DNA of 64,000 nt, taken from assembly GCA_030062745.1 (NCBI GenBank), contig CP099840.1, positions 9,126,932 through 9,190,931 of the forward strand, written 5' to 3'. Under the pieces are notes generated by a model. That model was not told the origin of the DNA. It worked only from the letters and a program-made list of their open reading frames with translations, and did no database searches. The DNA comes from Capitulum mitella (taxonomy: Eukaryota > Arthropoda > Thecostraca > Pollicipedomorpha > Pollicipedidae). This document shows positions 48,122 to 59,684 of the stretch, in pieces (the first letter of the stretch is position 1; every line of letters starts with the position of its first letter). The translations under genes and the position numbers were made by a program.

Positions 48122-51100
48122 CACCGCCTGACTGTTGCACTGTTGGAGGTGAGCAAAAATTGTTGACAGTTCGTTCCTGCGATGCTACTAAGTCACTGAA
48201 ATTTTGCTCATTTTTTGCTGTACCCGTAACACATGTTGTACCCTGTCAGATCTAACCACAATGTGGCAATGTTGGGGGGGTCGTTCGTGCGGCCAATTCA
48301 GCGCTCCGAGCGAACAGCCGCTTTCTCATTGGACCGCGCGACGAGAAATATCCTCTGTATAGGACATCTGTTGTCGGACAACGAGCTAAAAACCATTACA
48401 AGGAGTTAAACTATGTGATGAGCTTACAATCCTAAGACACGTGTGGATTAGGTCAGATCATTTAGGTCAACCAATATCACAAGTTCAATAAAGCAATATG
48501 TCTGCAATTTCTAGATCTGTTCATCCATTCTTAACCAAACTATGTGGGTAGTTAGTCTACAGGGTGAATGTCATTACCGTTAAGCACAAGTACCGGCCCA
48601 AGTCAGTAAACGTCAACTAAGGTCAAGCATTGTAAATGAAGCAGTTTGCAAATGGAGCACTAGGATTTGGTGAGGACTACGTAGCACATGTAGATGCCAC
48701 GCAGCACAGTCAAGCTAAGTCAAATCGACTGGGACAAGTCGCCCAAAGGTGGTCAGGAATAATGTACGATTCCATCTTCTCCAAATGTACCCAAATGATT
48801 TTCCCCGTATTCCCCGGGGATAGCTTTGAGAGCCCCCCCCCCAGGTTGAATAAAGTCCCCCCCATACGGGAACGTGCCCTGGCGTGTAAGTACAGGAGTA
48901 GAGTAATTCCATTTCCATTTCCAAACCTGACGTGGTAGAATGACGAAACAAAATTGAGCGTGTAACTTGTTCTTTCAGTTACACGATGACACTCCGTTTG
49001 ATTCTTTTTGGTCACACGGTGACCTAACAGGTGACATCAAAGGAGATCGTGTCGGTGAATTCGGGTTTTCATGGGGTCCTATGAGACTTAACCTATAGAC
49101 TCAAGGGGCCCAAAACGACTTCTGATGATAAATAAGGAATCAAACTATTATTGGTATGCACTTCGGTACTGTCGATTGCATCATGGCCCTTCCAATGTCG
49201 ACAAAAAGTCAAAAAAGTTAATGCCTTTAATTCGTGGATTTGACTTAAGTTAATCTTAATCTAAGTAAAAAATGCATTGTGAAGGTCACTGGCAGCATGG
49301 GTAATGCCCATATTTAAAACTGAGTAAGACTAAGCACCGAAAAGTACTTGAAACGTCTGTTATCCGATTAGGACTGCCTCCGTAACCTCATTTCTTCACG
49401 ACACGACCTCGAGAAAGAGATCATAGGTCCGCAACCTTTCAGGTTATCGACTTGGAATTTTCACACAATACGCAAAGAGGCTGAGTGCTTAGATATGCTA
49501 AATTTCAAAAGATCAGTGCAGTTTTCGGGGCAACTTGTAAAAAACATCAAGGGTTTACACCCCTACCCTGCTCTGGGTTAAACTTTCGCCTCAAATTTCC
49601 GCCGTTAAACCGGAATGGCGCAGTCGGATGCAAGAATAAAACTCTGATTAACGTGCACTACTCAACGTGGACCCTGATTCCAAACAAACCTAGCAAAGTA
49701 TTTCGATTGAATTTATATTAAAACAAATGCGAAATTCTATCGCGTTGTAAGGTTTGCAGATCTCAGGCGTATGCATTCACAACATACGCACCGATTTAGG
49801 CATTTTCGCGCACAATACCATTCATTAAGACGCAACCCCTCCTACCATTCTTGGATTCGGGCACCGTAATCGTAAATTCAGTTTTCATATTGTTCGGTTT
49901 CAGGAACATACAAAAAGTCAGAAGGTCATGTTTAAGGTCCTTTCAGATGGTAACGATTCATCAAATTAGAAAAAAAGATGCATAATGCATTGCCCCTTTT
50001 TTGGTTCTATTGATAAGTATGAAAAAATATGTAGAATCTTAAACAGAAAATATACTTAGATATCTATTTTATACACCTGGGTGTTATTCCCATTCACTTT
50101 TAAGCACGTTCCACCAACAGTATCAAGTCGAAGGACAAACAATATTTATGCTCTAAAAGTCGTTCTTATGGTTCCTGGTACTTCCATTTACGCTTTTTTA
50201 TTTTGAAGCAAAAACCCCTTATTTTTCCTGGATGCGCCCTACAGATTCATGTACAAGTGCGAGTAAATATTGCATATGTGTTTTCCATAAACGCCACTGT
50301 TGAGTTGAAGCCAATATTGTAAATATGCAGTTAGCAATTCTGAAGCCTGAGATATCTTTTGTATCAGTGTTTTGGAATGTGACAACGATTACTTACCGAG
50401 CCACACCTCATGTTTAGAACGTGGTGCACATACATGACGTCGCATTACTCCCTCTTATGTTTTCTTCATTGCCCTTGACGTTCTCCGAAAATTTTGGACT
50501 TGTGGATGTTTGTTGATCATGTATGCCACCCACTGAAATCGTATTTGTTTTGCTAAATATTTATTTACAGCACCGACATATAAACGAGCAATCAATAGCG
50601 TCTGAAACATTCGCAAAATGGCCTGACATGCCTCCCATGACATGCCAAGCAATCCGGAAAAAACCGTACGTAGAAAGTCACCGAATTTTAGTGCGTAAGT
50701 GCTTTTGCTTCGGTGCCGGAAAAATATTGCGGGGAGAATCGATCTCGCCCATATTAAATAGGATTAATGAGATTTGTTTTAAATACATTTTATTCACATT
50801 CGTTGGACTACGATTACCAGAGATGACTTAAATAGTTCACTTGACTAACGGATATGCAGTTTATCCTAGATACCATCAATCTTCCGTTATATTTTATTTT
50901 GAGAAGATGCAACATTTCCAAATAATGACCTCGGTTGACCTTGGCTGATTGGTGATGGATCAGCTGTTCTTTGCGGCATGTAGGTTTATCATAAGGGCCA
51001 AGTTTCCATAGCATTTGATTTCGATCGGTTGAGTAGATCGGGAGAGGAAAAAGTGCCACCTACTTCAGGTCTGACCTCGTTTTACCTTAGTTCACTAAGC

Positions 51101-51331
51101 CCATGCAGTTCAGTTTGTGAGCATTCACCCTTCTAAGGTCTTGGCACAGACTATCTCCTCCCTCAAATTTCGTTGCAATCCGTGCAACAGATCAGGATAT
51201 TTTTGTGTGAGTTATGCCCTAGTACGCGTAATTCTGATAGGGCCATCACCGCTGAGGCATGCTTGGCTACAATGGGTTGAAATCACATAAAGTCAACTAA
51301 CTACTGAGACATGTCCTTTCAATATCCACAG
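48122..51331. other. Rest of intron 2 of cuticle gene 1
   Basis: No coding signal. The stretch 50.9-51.3 kb has phrases seen in old non-autonomous elements (GGTTGACCTTGGCTGATT, AGGTCTGACCT), so it may be another diverged TTAA-type element whose ends I cannot define. The region ends in the pyrimidine-rich acceptor TCCTTTCAATATCCACAG. Confidence 0.4.
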
Positions 51332-51566
51332 GTACGAGACCACCAACGGCATCTCCTCTAATGAGGACGGAATCTCTTATCCTGGAAATGAGCCGGAAAC
51401 TGGCAACTACGTGAGGAGCGGCACCTACTCGTACGAATGGGAGGGCGTCACCTACACTGTCACCTGGACGGCCGACGAGAACGGTTTCCACCCAGAGGGC
51501 GACCATCTGCCCGACTTCAGCCACACCCGCGAACACATCGGAGGTGTTGACGACACTTTGGTGTAG
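51332..51566 (+). CDS. Cuticle protein gene 1, exon 3 (RR chitin-binding domain)
   Basis: The acceptor CCACAG ends at 51331. The first base completes Lys and the exon then encodes YETTNGISSNEDGISYPGNE, a central GTYSYEWEGVTYTVTW and TADENGFHPEGDHLP, ending HIGGVDDTLV with stop TAG at 51564-51566. This is the extended Rebers-Riddiford consensus (Chitin_bind_4), with the G-x-Y-x-Y and ADENGF-P-G-HLP features of RR-1 type proteins, which bind chitin fibres in cuticle. Over the first 72 residues it matches gene 2 at 67 positions, and the five changes are conservative. Confidence 0.93.
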
Positions 51567-52080
51567 GACTCAGTTCACTGAGACGACTTGCAAATTTATT
51601 CTGAACGACTTTGTTCTAAACCATGGTTGTCGGTTTAGGTTGTAAGTCTCACATCGTTTTGTCCGTTTTGAATATACGACGCTAGCATGATCCTCGCATG
51701 TTTGTGTTACGTGGTATCTCATTTCAACTGAGCGAAATGAATAATGCACATTTCTCTTCGATGAAATGAACAGGTGCACTTCAAAAAAGCGATTACATGA
51801 TTCCCAAAACATCGAAAGGGACGCCGACGAGTGACGAAAAACGGCAGAGCATGACTCCTAATTTCTTTTTGGACCCGTCTCTGATTAAGTCATAAACTCA
51901 AATCTGTCACACTGCATGCGAAAAGGAATGTTAGAAAAAGCCGCAAACTTTCATAGTTCTACCTCAAAACGTCCAGAAATTGAATGTGAAAAGCCTCAAG
52001 GGAGGCTTACTAAGGTTTCTCGCCCGCAGTGGGGTTAAAAAGACGACGGACATGGTTCCTGCAATTTTGGCGGGGCTACC
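51567..52080 (+). other. 3' flank of cuticle gene 1, homologous to the 3' flank of gene 2
   Basis: Words such as TTCTAAACC(A/G)TGGTTGT, CATCGTTTTGT, TCATAGTTCTACCTCAAAACG and CCTCAAGGGAG recur in the same order, inverted, at 57840-58290. No clear AATAAA near the stop was found in either gene. Confidence 0.75.
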
Positions 52081-52924
52081 CATTTGCAAGATTAAAATAT
52101 GCTGTTTGTAGCTTACGCTCCACTAGCGAGCGGACCACTTCGTAGTTGTAGCAACGGTCGCCACTCATCAGAGGCACCACCGTCGTGAGTGAAATTTGTA
52201 TGCTGAGTTGACGCGTTCTGATGCGTGCCGCAGGCGCCCCCAAGGGGGAGGGAGCAGGAGGAACGGGCCCCTCCCGTTGCGGTTTTAGCATGAGTAGCAT
52301 GAGCATGCTTCAGCATGTTCATTTGCTTGTGTGCTTGCTTCATGCGCAACAATATCAGCTAGGCCAGGTGAGCAAGAGTTTCCACGCAACGGCGGTAATG
52401 ATTAGTCCTGCATCAAAGAGGACCATACTGTCCAAGGCCCTTCACTGGTCAGGGATCTCCTGCATGGATTAGCCCCCCCCCCAACCTCCACTCCCCTGCT
52501 CCCAGTGTATATAAATTACAGAGATCCTTGACGACAATGGGTCCACAAAGCTCAGGTATCACTGGCGATCATGCGCTGTTATCAACCCACGGACGTACGC
52601 TGTTCGGTGACCACCTGCACAAAACAGTCTATGTAACGCGCATGCCATTATTTGGTTTTGTTTGACGCATCATAGAACATCCTTCATAGTAGACATGAAA
52701 GCGGAGAATGACAGCGAGGTGCACACGCAAACACAAATTCAACAAGCACAGGCATCTATAAATCAAGTTGCTCTCCTGCAGCACAAGTCACCATGCTCGG
52801 ATTAGGTTTCTTTTCTGAGTGTCACGTGCCTGTCTGTAGCATAGCAAGCAAAGTTTTTCATACAAAGAAATGTATTTTTTATTTTCAAGTGAAATTACAC
52901 ACCGGAAACATGAAAGGCCAGAAG

Positions 52925-53209
52925 TCAAATCATTATGTCATTAGGGTGAAGAATAGCCTCAGGTTTCTTTGAACACTCGATGAAAATTCTAGGCATTGAC
53001 GTTGACCATCTCTTGAAGAAAGAATGAGACGACAACGTGGCGGACAACGAAGATCCAGCGTAGACGAGAACTGCGTCGTCAGTGCCGGGCCCTTTTCCTC
53101 CCAGCTGGGTCGGCAAATCGCCGGGCGCGCCGGGCTCTTCTGGGGTTTTGACTGGCAAAGTGGTCGGCAAACTGCCCGACGACCTGTCAACGCTCACACT
53201 GGAGTGTAG
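52925..53209 (+). other. Conserved block X, copy 1 (unknown, possibly coding remnant)
   Basis: Matches 56300-56520 inverted at roughly 80% over about 110 bp. In the + frame, RGGQRRSSVDEN.VVS.GPF is kept between copies, and most differences there fall at third codon positions. No known domain is recognised and no start or splice sites could be fixed. It lies in the arm of the inverted duplication that carries the cuticle genes. Confidence 0.45.
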
Positions 53210-53441
53210 TAAGTACGCTGGCCTCACAAAGAACGCAAGTGGTTTATACAGTCTACAGTTTTGCCGGCGTCACAGCCGCCACTGTGGCGCCACCAGCTTC
53301 CATTCGTCAGCGTTGAGGTATGAAAGAATGTGTGTCGTCATTGTTTGGCGACAGAGATATGAATTTTGTTGCACAGATCTGCTGTCACATTTTCATATTG
53401 ACCGTAACATTATAAACTGTGATCGCGGCGTAGGTGTCGGC

Positions 53442-54644
53442 TTAACTCTATTCCCGGAGGGCTACAGTGTATGGCCGATTCCCGCAAGGGGGATAGGATT
53501 CGGACCTCCCTGGGATCTCGAGAACCACATATTTGATTTCATCGCAACAAACAGCAATCGATTTGGCATGATGTAAACCACATTTTTATAAAAAGAAGTT
53601 TTCAAAATTTTCGTAGGGGTGGATACACGGGGTTTAAATGTCTAAATGTTTGATATTTTGGGACTTAACTCTGTAGTTTATGGACCGATTTTGGTGAAAC
53701 TGACGCGAATCGAGAGATTATGGATGGAACTTTTTCCGTTGGTCCATACATTTGAAATGTTGAAAAAATCCATAGGTGTTCATAAAGTTTCAGAAATAGG
53801 AGGATTAGTTTCTCAAAAACCCACGTAACAAAAAAGGCAGAACATTTTTTTGAGCTTTTACTAGCCATGTTATGCCGAAGAAATACAAATCATATTACAA
53901 TGCTCATAAAATGTTATCAGAGGCAGTGCCAAGGTCATGAAAAAAGGGGAGCTGTCATGGTCACATGTTCATCAGGCCAACTGAGAAGCTTTGACCTGAA
54001 ATAACCTCTGACGACCTTAGAGTCACATGGAATGATCTTGAGTATATTTTACATTGTTTGAAATCGTTTTCAATCATTTAAATTCACTCTGTTCCTAAAA
54101 TTGAATTTTAAGGCTGCTGTGATGGGGAGCACGCATATTTCCATTTTATGTCATAGCTCCGTGACCTGACCTGATATCAGCCTAAAACTTGGTACACAAG
54201 TGAAGGGCACCCTTCTTCGTCAGATATATTGCAAGTTTGGCATTTGGAAAAATAACGGCAAAATTATCACTGCAAAGTCAAATTTTGACTTTTAACCTTG
54301 ACCTGACCTTGCATCCTAACATTAACAAAGTTATATCTGTATGCTTGCCAATTATTTATGTATATAGCGACATAAAATATGAAGTTCTCTTTTAAAAACG
54401 CTGTTTTTGGCAGACCTTTTTTATTTCATCCTCGACAGAGTCAAATTTGGCCTGAGGTGCCTCCTAAAAACGTTCCATGACTCCGCCCCTGAGCAAAATA
54501 GAATCCCGAAATCTTGTAATGGTACGTAGAAAAATAGGTAGGAAACGTGACCAAGTTTCGTGAAATTGCATCAAAAACCCTGGAATTGGCAAGCAAAGGG
54601 CACGAAGGAGGATGGATTTAGCCCCCTTTCGGGAACAGGGTGAA
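53442..54644. mobile_element. TTAA-flanked non-autonomous element, family C copy 2
   Basis: Starts TTAACTCTATTCCCGGAGGG and ends TTTCGGGAACAGGGTGAA. It aligns along its length with 28938-30155. Shared words include CATCGCAACAAAC(G/A)GCAATCGAT, AAACTTGGTACACAAGT and GACCTGACCTTG. It has inserted between the two arms of the inverted cuticle-gene duplication. Confidence 0.8.
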
Positions 54645-56299
54645 GCACCACCAATACCTAATTGTGGTCACGGCGAAGAGTTAAGTCGCCGGAGAAGAGA
54701 AGACAAATGTATTCTAAGGACAGCAAAGAAAAGGCGAATGAAAAACGTGACGAAAAATGTAGAACTCTGGCGAATGCGTACACGAAGCAAAGAAGCGCAA
54801 ATCTTCCATCGCAGTCAACAGCAAGAGAAAAAATGTATGGATTTTCGTCAAGTGAGCAAATTAGTCAACCAATACAGCACTGTGTTAACATGTCACTCCA
54901 GAGAATCCAACAGTCAAATCGCTTCATTAACTTCCTCCAAAAGCATCTCACTAAGCATGGTAAGCGAGCACTGAAATATAACATTGATAGCAATAGTAAG
55001 GCTGCAATTTAAAAAAGAACGTACCCGGCATTATCACTTAATCAATCATTCAGTCGACCAGGAATCAGAATCAAGCGATTAAACCATCGGTATACGGTAA
55101 TAGTAACTCCTAGATCTTGCCGCTTGTTTCATTGAGCAAGGTTTATTAAAAAAAAGGAACACTGAACTGCTTGGTTCCCAAAAATATCGGTTTCAAAGCA
55201 GTCTGACGTTTGGGATCTCTTGGTCTTGGTTTTGGGTTATGGGACGCAGATTGTCATAGATGACGGTAACGTGCACCTTGCTGGTCGCTCCTGTGCAGCA
55301 CAGACCCCCTTTCTAAACGTTGTTGATTTTATTCTGCATTTCACGTTCATGGCCTGATCTTGGTGACTGTCTGTACGTTCGATATAAAAGGTGAAAGACA
55401 TGAAGAATAGCCATTTTGGTTTTGAGCATGATTCTTAAAAACATACAGGACGCAATGCGATACGTTGTTTATTTTGAGAGGATACCTATTTCGAGTCACT
55501 ATCCCTGGGTGGTCAAGGCAGTCCTCTGAAGCCAAGACTATTTTGACAACGACATGAGGGGAGTGTTTGGACGCGGGTCCTAGGCTTTGAGCGTTGGCCC
55601 TTCATTTTATTAGTCTCTGCATTGAGCCAACGACTGCTGCCAGCATGTCATTTTTTCGCGATAAATCCCTGGTAGGACATGCAGGACTTTATCAAACGAC
55701 TTATTACAGACAAACTGCAATAAAATGAGATGATTTTCGGGTTAAATGGAGCACAAAAGAACAGGCAACAGGCTGACATAATCTTCATTGAAAAAAATTG
55801 ACGAGCTCTGAGCGGTATTAAAATGGAATCGATAAGGGCTCGAGAATGAGTGCATCGTTTGCTTCCAGGCGGTGCTGCGCCCGAACCGTGGACTGGAACC
55901 GCTGGGCTGCCGGTGCGAACGAAAGTCGGCACACGGAGCTCCATCGTGATGCTTTCTCCGAGTCGCTGCGATCTCTGGATGGCCGGCACCATACTCAGTG
56001 CTGAAAAATGCTCAGAAACAGCTCTTTCACTTTGCCGTCGCTTGCGCGTGGCGCTCATTGAAACGTGCTGTGCCAAATGTCTGTGCGACCAATTCTCGTT
56101 CCAAGTCGGTGCGTCTTGAGGCGATCCGGCCGATCGTTACCGAGAAAAGGAGTCGGAGCCGAAACGATGTTTGGTGCTCTTCGCGTTTCCCGTTTTACGT
56201 GTTATTCGTATCGGCTGAAAATCACCCTTGGAGCGCGCGGCGGGCGCCAACGACGGGTCGCAGATCGACGAAAATTTTCGGGTTTTTCGGTGATGCGCG
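54645..56299. other. No gene recognised; centre of the inverted duplication
   Basis: Frames at 54612-55012 (+) and 55648-56076 (-) show no known domain. The sequence turns GC-rich after 55.85 kb, approaching block X copy 2. Confidence 0.35.
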
Positions 56300-56520
56300 A
56301 GACTTTTCGAACAGTGCACGGTCGAACGGTCCCAGAAGATCCCGGCGCGTTCGGCGACTTGCCGAGCCGGCCGGGCGGAAAGGGTCCGACGCTGACGGCG
56401 CGGTTCTCGTCGACGCTTGATCTTCGTTGTCCGGCACGTTTTCGCCTTATTCTTACTTCGATAGATGCCCAATGTCGGTGCCCAGAATTTACATTTTTTG
56501 ACGATTTTGACATTTCGTGT
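56300..56520 (-). other. Conserved block X, copy 2 (unknown, possibly coding remnant)
   Basis: Inverted match to 52925-53209. The minus frame reads AGQRRSSVDENRAVS.GPF at the position where copy 1 has GGQRRSSVDEN. The homology decays on both sides. Function unknown. Confidence 0.45.
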
Positions 56521-57209
56521 TTTTGGCGTAGACGTGCCCTAGAAGCTAGAAAATAACATTCGTGTCTGCATTTTCAACGATTCCCACCGATACCATTTTG
56601 TCGAATTTTCCAATGAATTTCCTCTTGGGATGAAATGGCACCTACCAAGGCTGGGAGATCTCTGTTCTGTTTTCTCAATGTTCAGATTCAAATGGTGCTT
56701 TTCAGACCTCCGATGCCCTGAAAGACTGTCCTGTGTTTTTGACCGGTGAGGTCCAACTCGGTCCGGCCGGTAGCATTCAGGCTGAAGATAGGACCCCTCG
56801 GTTCTTCGCCAATTGCCAAGATACCGAGCAGTTCTACGTGTCACCGCTTAGAGCTCTGCCATTCAGCTGGCTCTCCTCATCATACCAGACTGTATGTAGT
56901 AACTTTTCCCCAGCGTGTGTGCATTTTTATCTTTCCGACCAGCGTCATTGGCTTCGGTCTGTCGAAGTCGGCTGAACCTTGGATAATAGGTCAATGCGAA
57001 CATTCCCACAAGGCCCACTTTTGGTCTTCATCCTGTTGGTGTTTGTTTGTGTGCTTTTCCCAGTCTTCTAGGTCTGATTCATATTCCGTCGTTTCATTGA
57101 GGACATTGGATCCTGTTCCCGCTGGGGGGTTTTGATAAAATCAGCCTGCTTGTCTAACACCGTCTTGCAAAATGCCCAACATTGCCTCGTCTATGACACG
57201 ACTGTATTA

Positions 57210-57800
57210 TTCTTATTTTATTTTACTTTTTGGGGGAGCAGGGGGCAGCACTCATCGGACAGACATGTGTCATATCCACATTTGCGACATTCTCGTGGTT
57301 TCGGTCTCCTATTCGTCGTCGTCGCATTTTTTTTTTTGAATAGTGCCCCGGTCTGACGCGACTGGCATCTATGTTTCTGCTGATTGGTGCTGTTTTCTCG
57401 GCGGCAATGGCAGATGCTTCGATCCCCTTGGCATTCGTGACTAGTTCGTCCGTGCTCCATTCTGTGGCTTGTGCTGCCTGTCTAGTTTATGCATTTGTGG
57501 TACCCACATTCCCATAGTCCCTGACCAGGTAGTCACCGACCTCACATCCTCCTTCACATTTAATGTTGCATTACATCGCCAACTTCTTCAGACGGATGAT
57601 GACATTGTCGAAGCGCTTTTCCGGCAGTGGCTGTCTTACAGAAAGCTGTATCTCGTTAACACGACGTTCTTGGTAGGGAGCATCGTGCTTGAGTCAGTCA
57701 ATAATGGTCTAGAAACCAGAAAGCCTGAAAGCTTCTTGGTCGAAACAGGACTGAATACCATCAAGGAGGCGATCCGTCGCCAATCGTAAAACGTCCGAAC
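57210..57800 (-). pseudogene. Gypsy-type LTR retrotransposon gag remnant
   Basis: The minus strand shows, in order, RLKKLAM-CNIKCEGG, a DYLVRDY segment, AAQATEWSTDELVTNAKGI and, after a frameshift, a zinc-knuckle-like ECRKCGYDTCLSDECC. Ty3/gypsy gag proteins have this order (RLxxLAxxC-F, IRDRxVxG, then CxxCG...C). It has several stops and at least one frameshift, and the knuckle is altered. No LTRs, protease or polymerase were found with confidence nearby. Confidence 0.55.
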
Positions 57801-57839
57801 CGAACCGAAAAACAGCATGTTCCAGTTCTCCGGATCGGT

Positions 57840-58290
57840 GGCCTCGCCAAATGTCCAGGAGCCGTGCCCGTTTCCTTTTCAGCCCCATTCGGAGCGAGAC
57901 TTAATAAATCTCCCTTGAGGTTTTTGATTCGCGATTTTCGAACGTTTTGAGGTAGAACTATGAGACTTGGTTGTTTCTAACATTCTATTTTGCATGCACT
58001 GTAAGAAACTTTTGCAACTTTATCAGAGACGGGGTGTTTTTAGAACGAATGCACGGCCTTTTTCCGTCACTCATCGTTCTGTCTGATGTTATAGGAATCA
58101 GGTAATCACATTTTACAGAGTGCCTTTTCATCGAAGAGCAATGCACATCGTGCATTTCGTTTAGCTGAAATGAGGTAGCACGTGACACAAACATATATTC
58201 GAGACGAACAAAACGATGCACGACAAACAACCACGGTTTAGACCAAAGCCGCTCAGAAGAAATTTACGAGTCGTCTCAATAAACTGAGTT
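57840..58290 (-). other. 3' flank of cuticle gene 2, homologous to the 3' flank of gene 1
   Basis: Inverted counterpart of 51567-52080. Similarity continues for at least 400 bp past the stop codon, showing that the duplication included intergenic DNA. Confidence 0.75.
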
Positions 58291-58531
58291 TTACGGCGGC
58301 CCAAAGGCATCACCGACACCACCGATGTGTTCGCGGGTGTGGCTGTAGTCGGGCAGGTGGTCACCCTCAGGGTGGAAACCGTTCTCGTCGGCCGTCCAGG
58401 TGACCGTGTAGGTGACGCCGTCCCATTCGTACGAGTAGGAGCCGGTCCTCACGTAGTTGCCCGTCTCCGGCTCATTTCCAGGATAAGAGATGCCGTCCTC
58501 ATTCGCGGAGATGCCGTTGGTGGTCTCGTAC
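58291..58531 (-). CDS. Cuticle protein gene 2, exon 3 (RR chitin-binding domain)
   Basis: The acceptor GCCATTCAG precedes it. The exon encodes YETTNGISANEDGISYPGNE, GSYSYEWDGVTYTVTW and TADENGFHPEGDHLP, ending HIGGVGDAFGPP with stop TAA. It is an RR-1 type chitin-binding domain nearly identical to gene 1. The C-terminal tail differs (GDAFGPP against DDTLV). A methionine in the upstream intron could open the frame, but splicing to exon 2 is far better supported. Confidence 0.93.
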
Positions 58532-58735
58532 CTGAATGGCAAAGAGAGCTCGGTTTCTAAAAACTTTCATTGCCCATTGTGACGCAAACAGACATAGCAC
58601 TTAAACGCCTCGCCAGCACTACTGATGACATGTGAAATGCATGTCCTGGCCCCAAAAGCAAATGGAGCAGGAAGCGGCATCATGCAGCCTTTATCAATGA
58701 AGTCCACGTCTCGAACACCCGACAGTACTCCTTAC

Positions 58736-58836
58736 TGGGATTCGTAGGAGCCGTCCTCTTCAATACCATACTGGTAGTTGACAATTTTGGCGCTCTGGTC
58801 GGCCGCGGCCAGAGCAACGAAGCAGAGGAGGAGAAT
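58736..58836 (-). CDS. Cuticle protein gene 2, exon 2 (signal peptide and N-terminal linker)
   Basis: Acceptor TTTCAG, donor CA|GTAAGG. It encodes ILLLCFVALAAADQSA and KIVNYQYGIEEDGSYES plus a split Gln codon. Same length (101 nt) and phases as exon 2 of gene 1; the signal peptide core has diverged while KIVN(F/Y)QYGI is kept. Confidence 0.88.
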
Positions 58837-59150
58837 CTGAAATCACCATTAATGATCATTAATGATTTGACAGATCGCACGGTGCATGGAGTAAGTTCCT
58901 AAATGTCATGATCATAGACCATAAAGAGAGTAGCAGAAAAAGTGGAAGTTTTGTTACCATAACTAAGAACACTATAAGCACGAAGGATTCTATGTCAGGA
59001 CACTTATACGTTGGTTATGCGTCCCCTCACTCGGCACAACCACGCCACTCGTGGCTAGCACATCTCATGTCCTTCCAGAAGGTTCCACGGAGTTGCAAAC
59101 GGACGCTTCACAAACAACTGCGATGTCGCGGCGCAAAATTGGGCACTCAC

Positions 59151-59159
59151 GGTCTTCAT
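59151..59159 (-). CDS. Cuticle protein gene 2, exon 1 (Met-Lys-Thr)
   Basis: On the minus strand, ATGAAGACC followed by the donor GTGAGT. Three codons, as in gene 1. Confidence 0.85.
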
Positions 59160-59181
59160 CTTGAGGCTAGCGGTGATCAAG

Positions 59182-59215
59182 TGACACAAACAACTGCATG
59201 CTAGCGGTTTATATA
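59182..59215 (-). promoter_or_regulatory. Core promoter of cuticle protein gene 2 (TATA + initiator)
   Basis: On the minus strand, TATATAAA at 59215-59208 and a GTCACT initiator-like word with its A at 59182, 33 bp downstream. The start codon follows 22 bp further on. Confidence 0.72.
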
Positions 59216-59684
59216 GTCCAGATTCCGGATCCCCCAACTACGCTGCACAGCTCAGGTGCCACAATAATGCTGCAAGACCTGCTTTCTATGACTATCCGTT
59301 CATGACTTACCCCACGGCGTGAACCGGTTCCTCACGGTAAAAACAGAAGGATGTGGAAAGGCTTTAACGAAAACACGAAAGCCGCATATCGCTAAATGGG
59401 ACGATCAAAGAAAGCCTGTGCCGAGTCATCTCGAGTAATAAAAGTCCCTCGATTCATTTTTTGTTTCTGGAGACAATGCACCGATTTATATTTAACTAGC
59501 GCAGAACTCCGGCCTCTGGTCAGTTTATTTCCATTAGACTTAGCTCGGTTGACTCACTCGATGCGACTTGCTTCGCGCTGTATTGGCAGTAGAAAGTAAG
59601 AGCACAACAGCGTCATAAATACGATGTGTGTCATTTCAGATGCGTATTTGAGGCATATCCTTGTCAAGTTCCTGTTGGCGTCTG

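Larger units (their letters stand above)
41821..51566 (+). other. Cuticle protein gene 1 (RR-type), 3 exons, locus
   Basis: Exons 41821-41829, 42463-42563 and 51332-51566 give a 114-residue secreted protein. Intron phases are 0 and 2, as in the second gene. Intron 1 is 633 bp. Intron 2 is 8768 bp and holds three family A elements, against 204 bp in gene 2. The predicted protein is a structural component of the chitinous exoskeleton. Whether such a long intron still allows expression cannot be judged here, but the frame and splice sites are intact. Confidence 0.88.
58291..59159 (-). other. Cuticle protein gene 2 (RR-type), 3 exons, locus
   Basis: Exons on the minus strand are 59159-59151, 58836-58736 and 58531-58291, giving a 116-residue secreted protein. 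Introns are 314 and 204 bp with phases 0 and 2. The gene lies tail to tail with gene 1 and looks compact and intact. Confidence 0.9.

Noticed and set aside
51297..51536. Minus-strand frame across cuticle exon 3 (and the matching plus-strand frame at 58327-58560)
   Set aside because: Antisense shadows of the RR domain exons. The sense translations match the cuticle consensus and have splice sites.
52500..52830. TATA-like boxes followed by an ATG at 52793
   Set aside because: TATATAAA at about 52507 and TATAAAT at 52754 look promoter-like, but no coding exon with a signal peptide or RR domain follows.
56539..56844. Possible gypsy polymerase fragment on the minus strand (HLNLNIEKTEQRSP)
   Set aside because: It vaguely resembles a reverse transcriptase stretch but is too short and lacks catalytic motifs, so it was left out.
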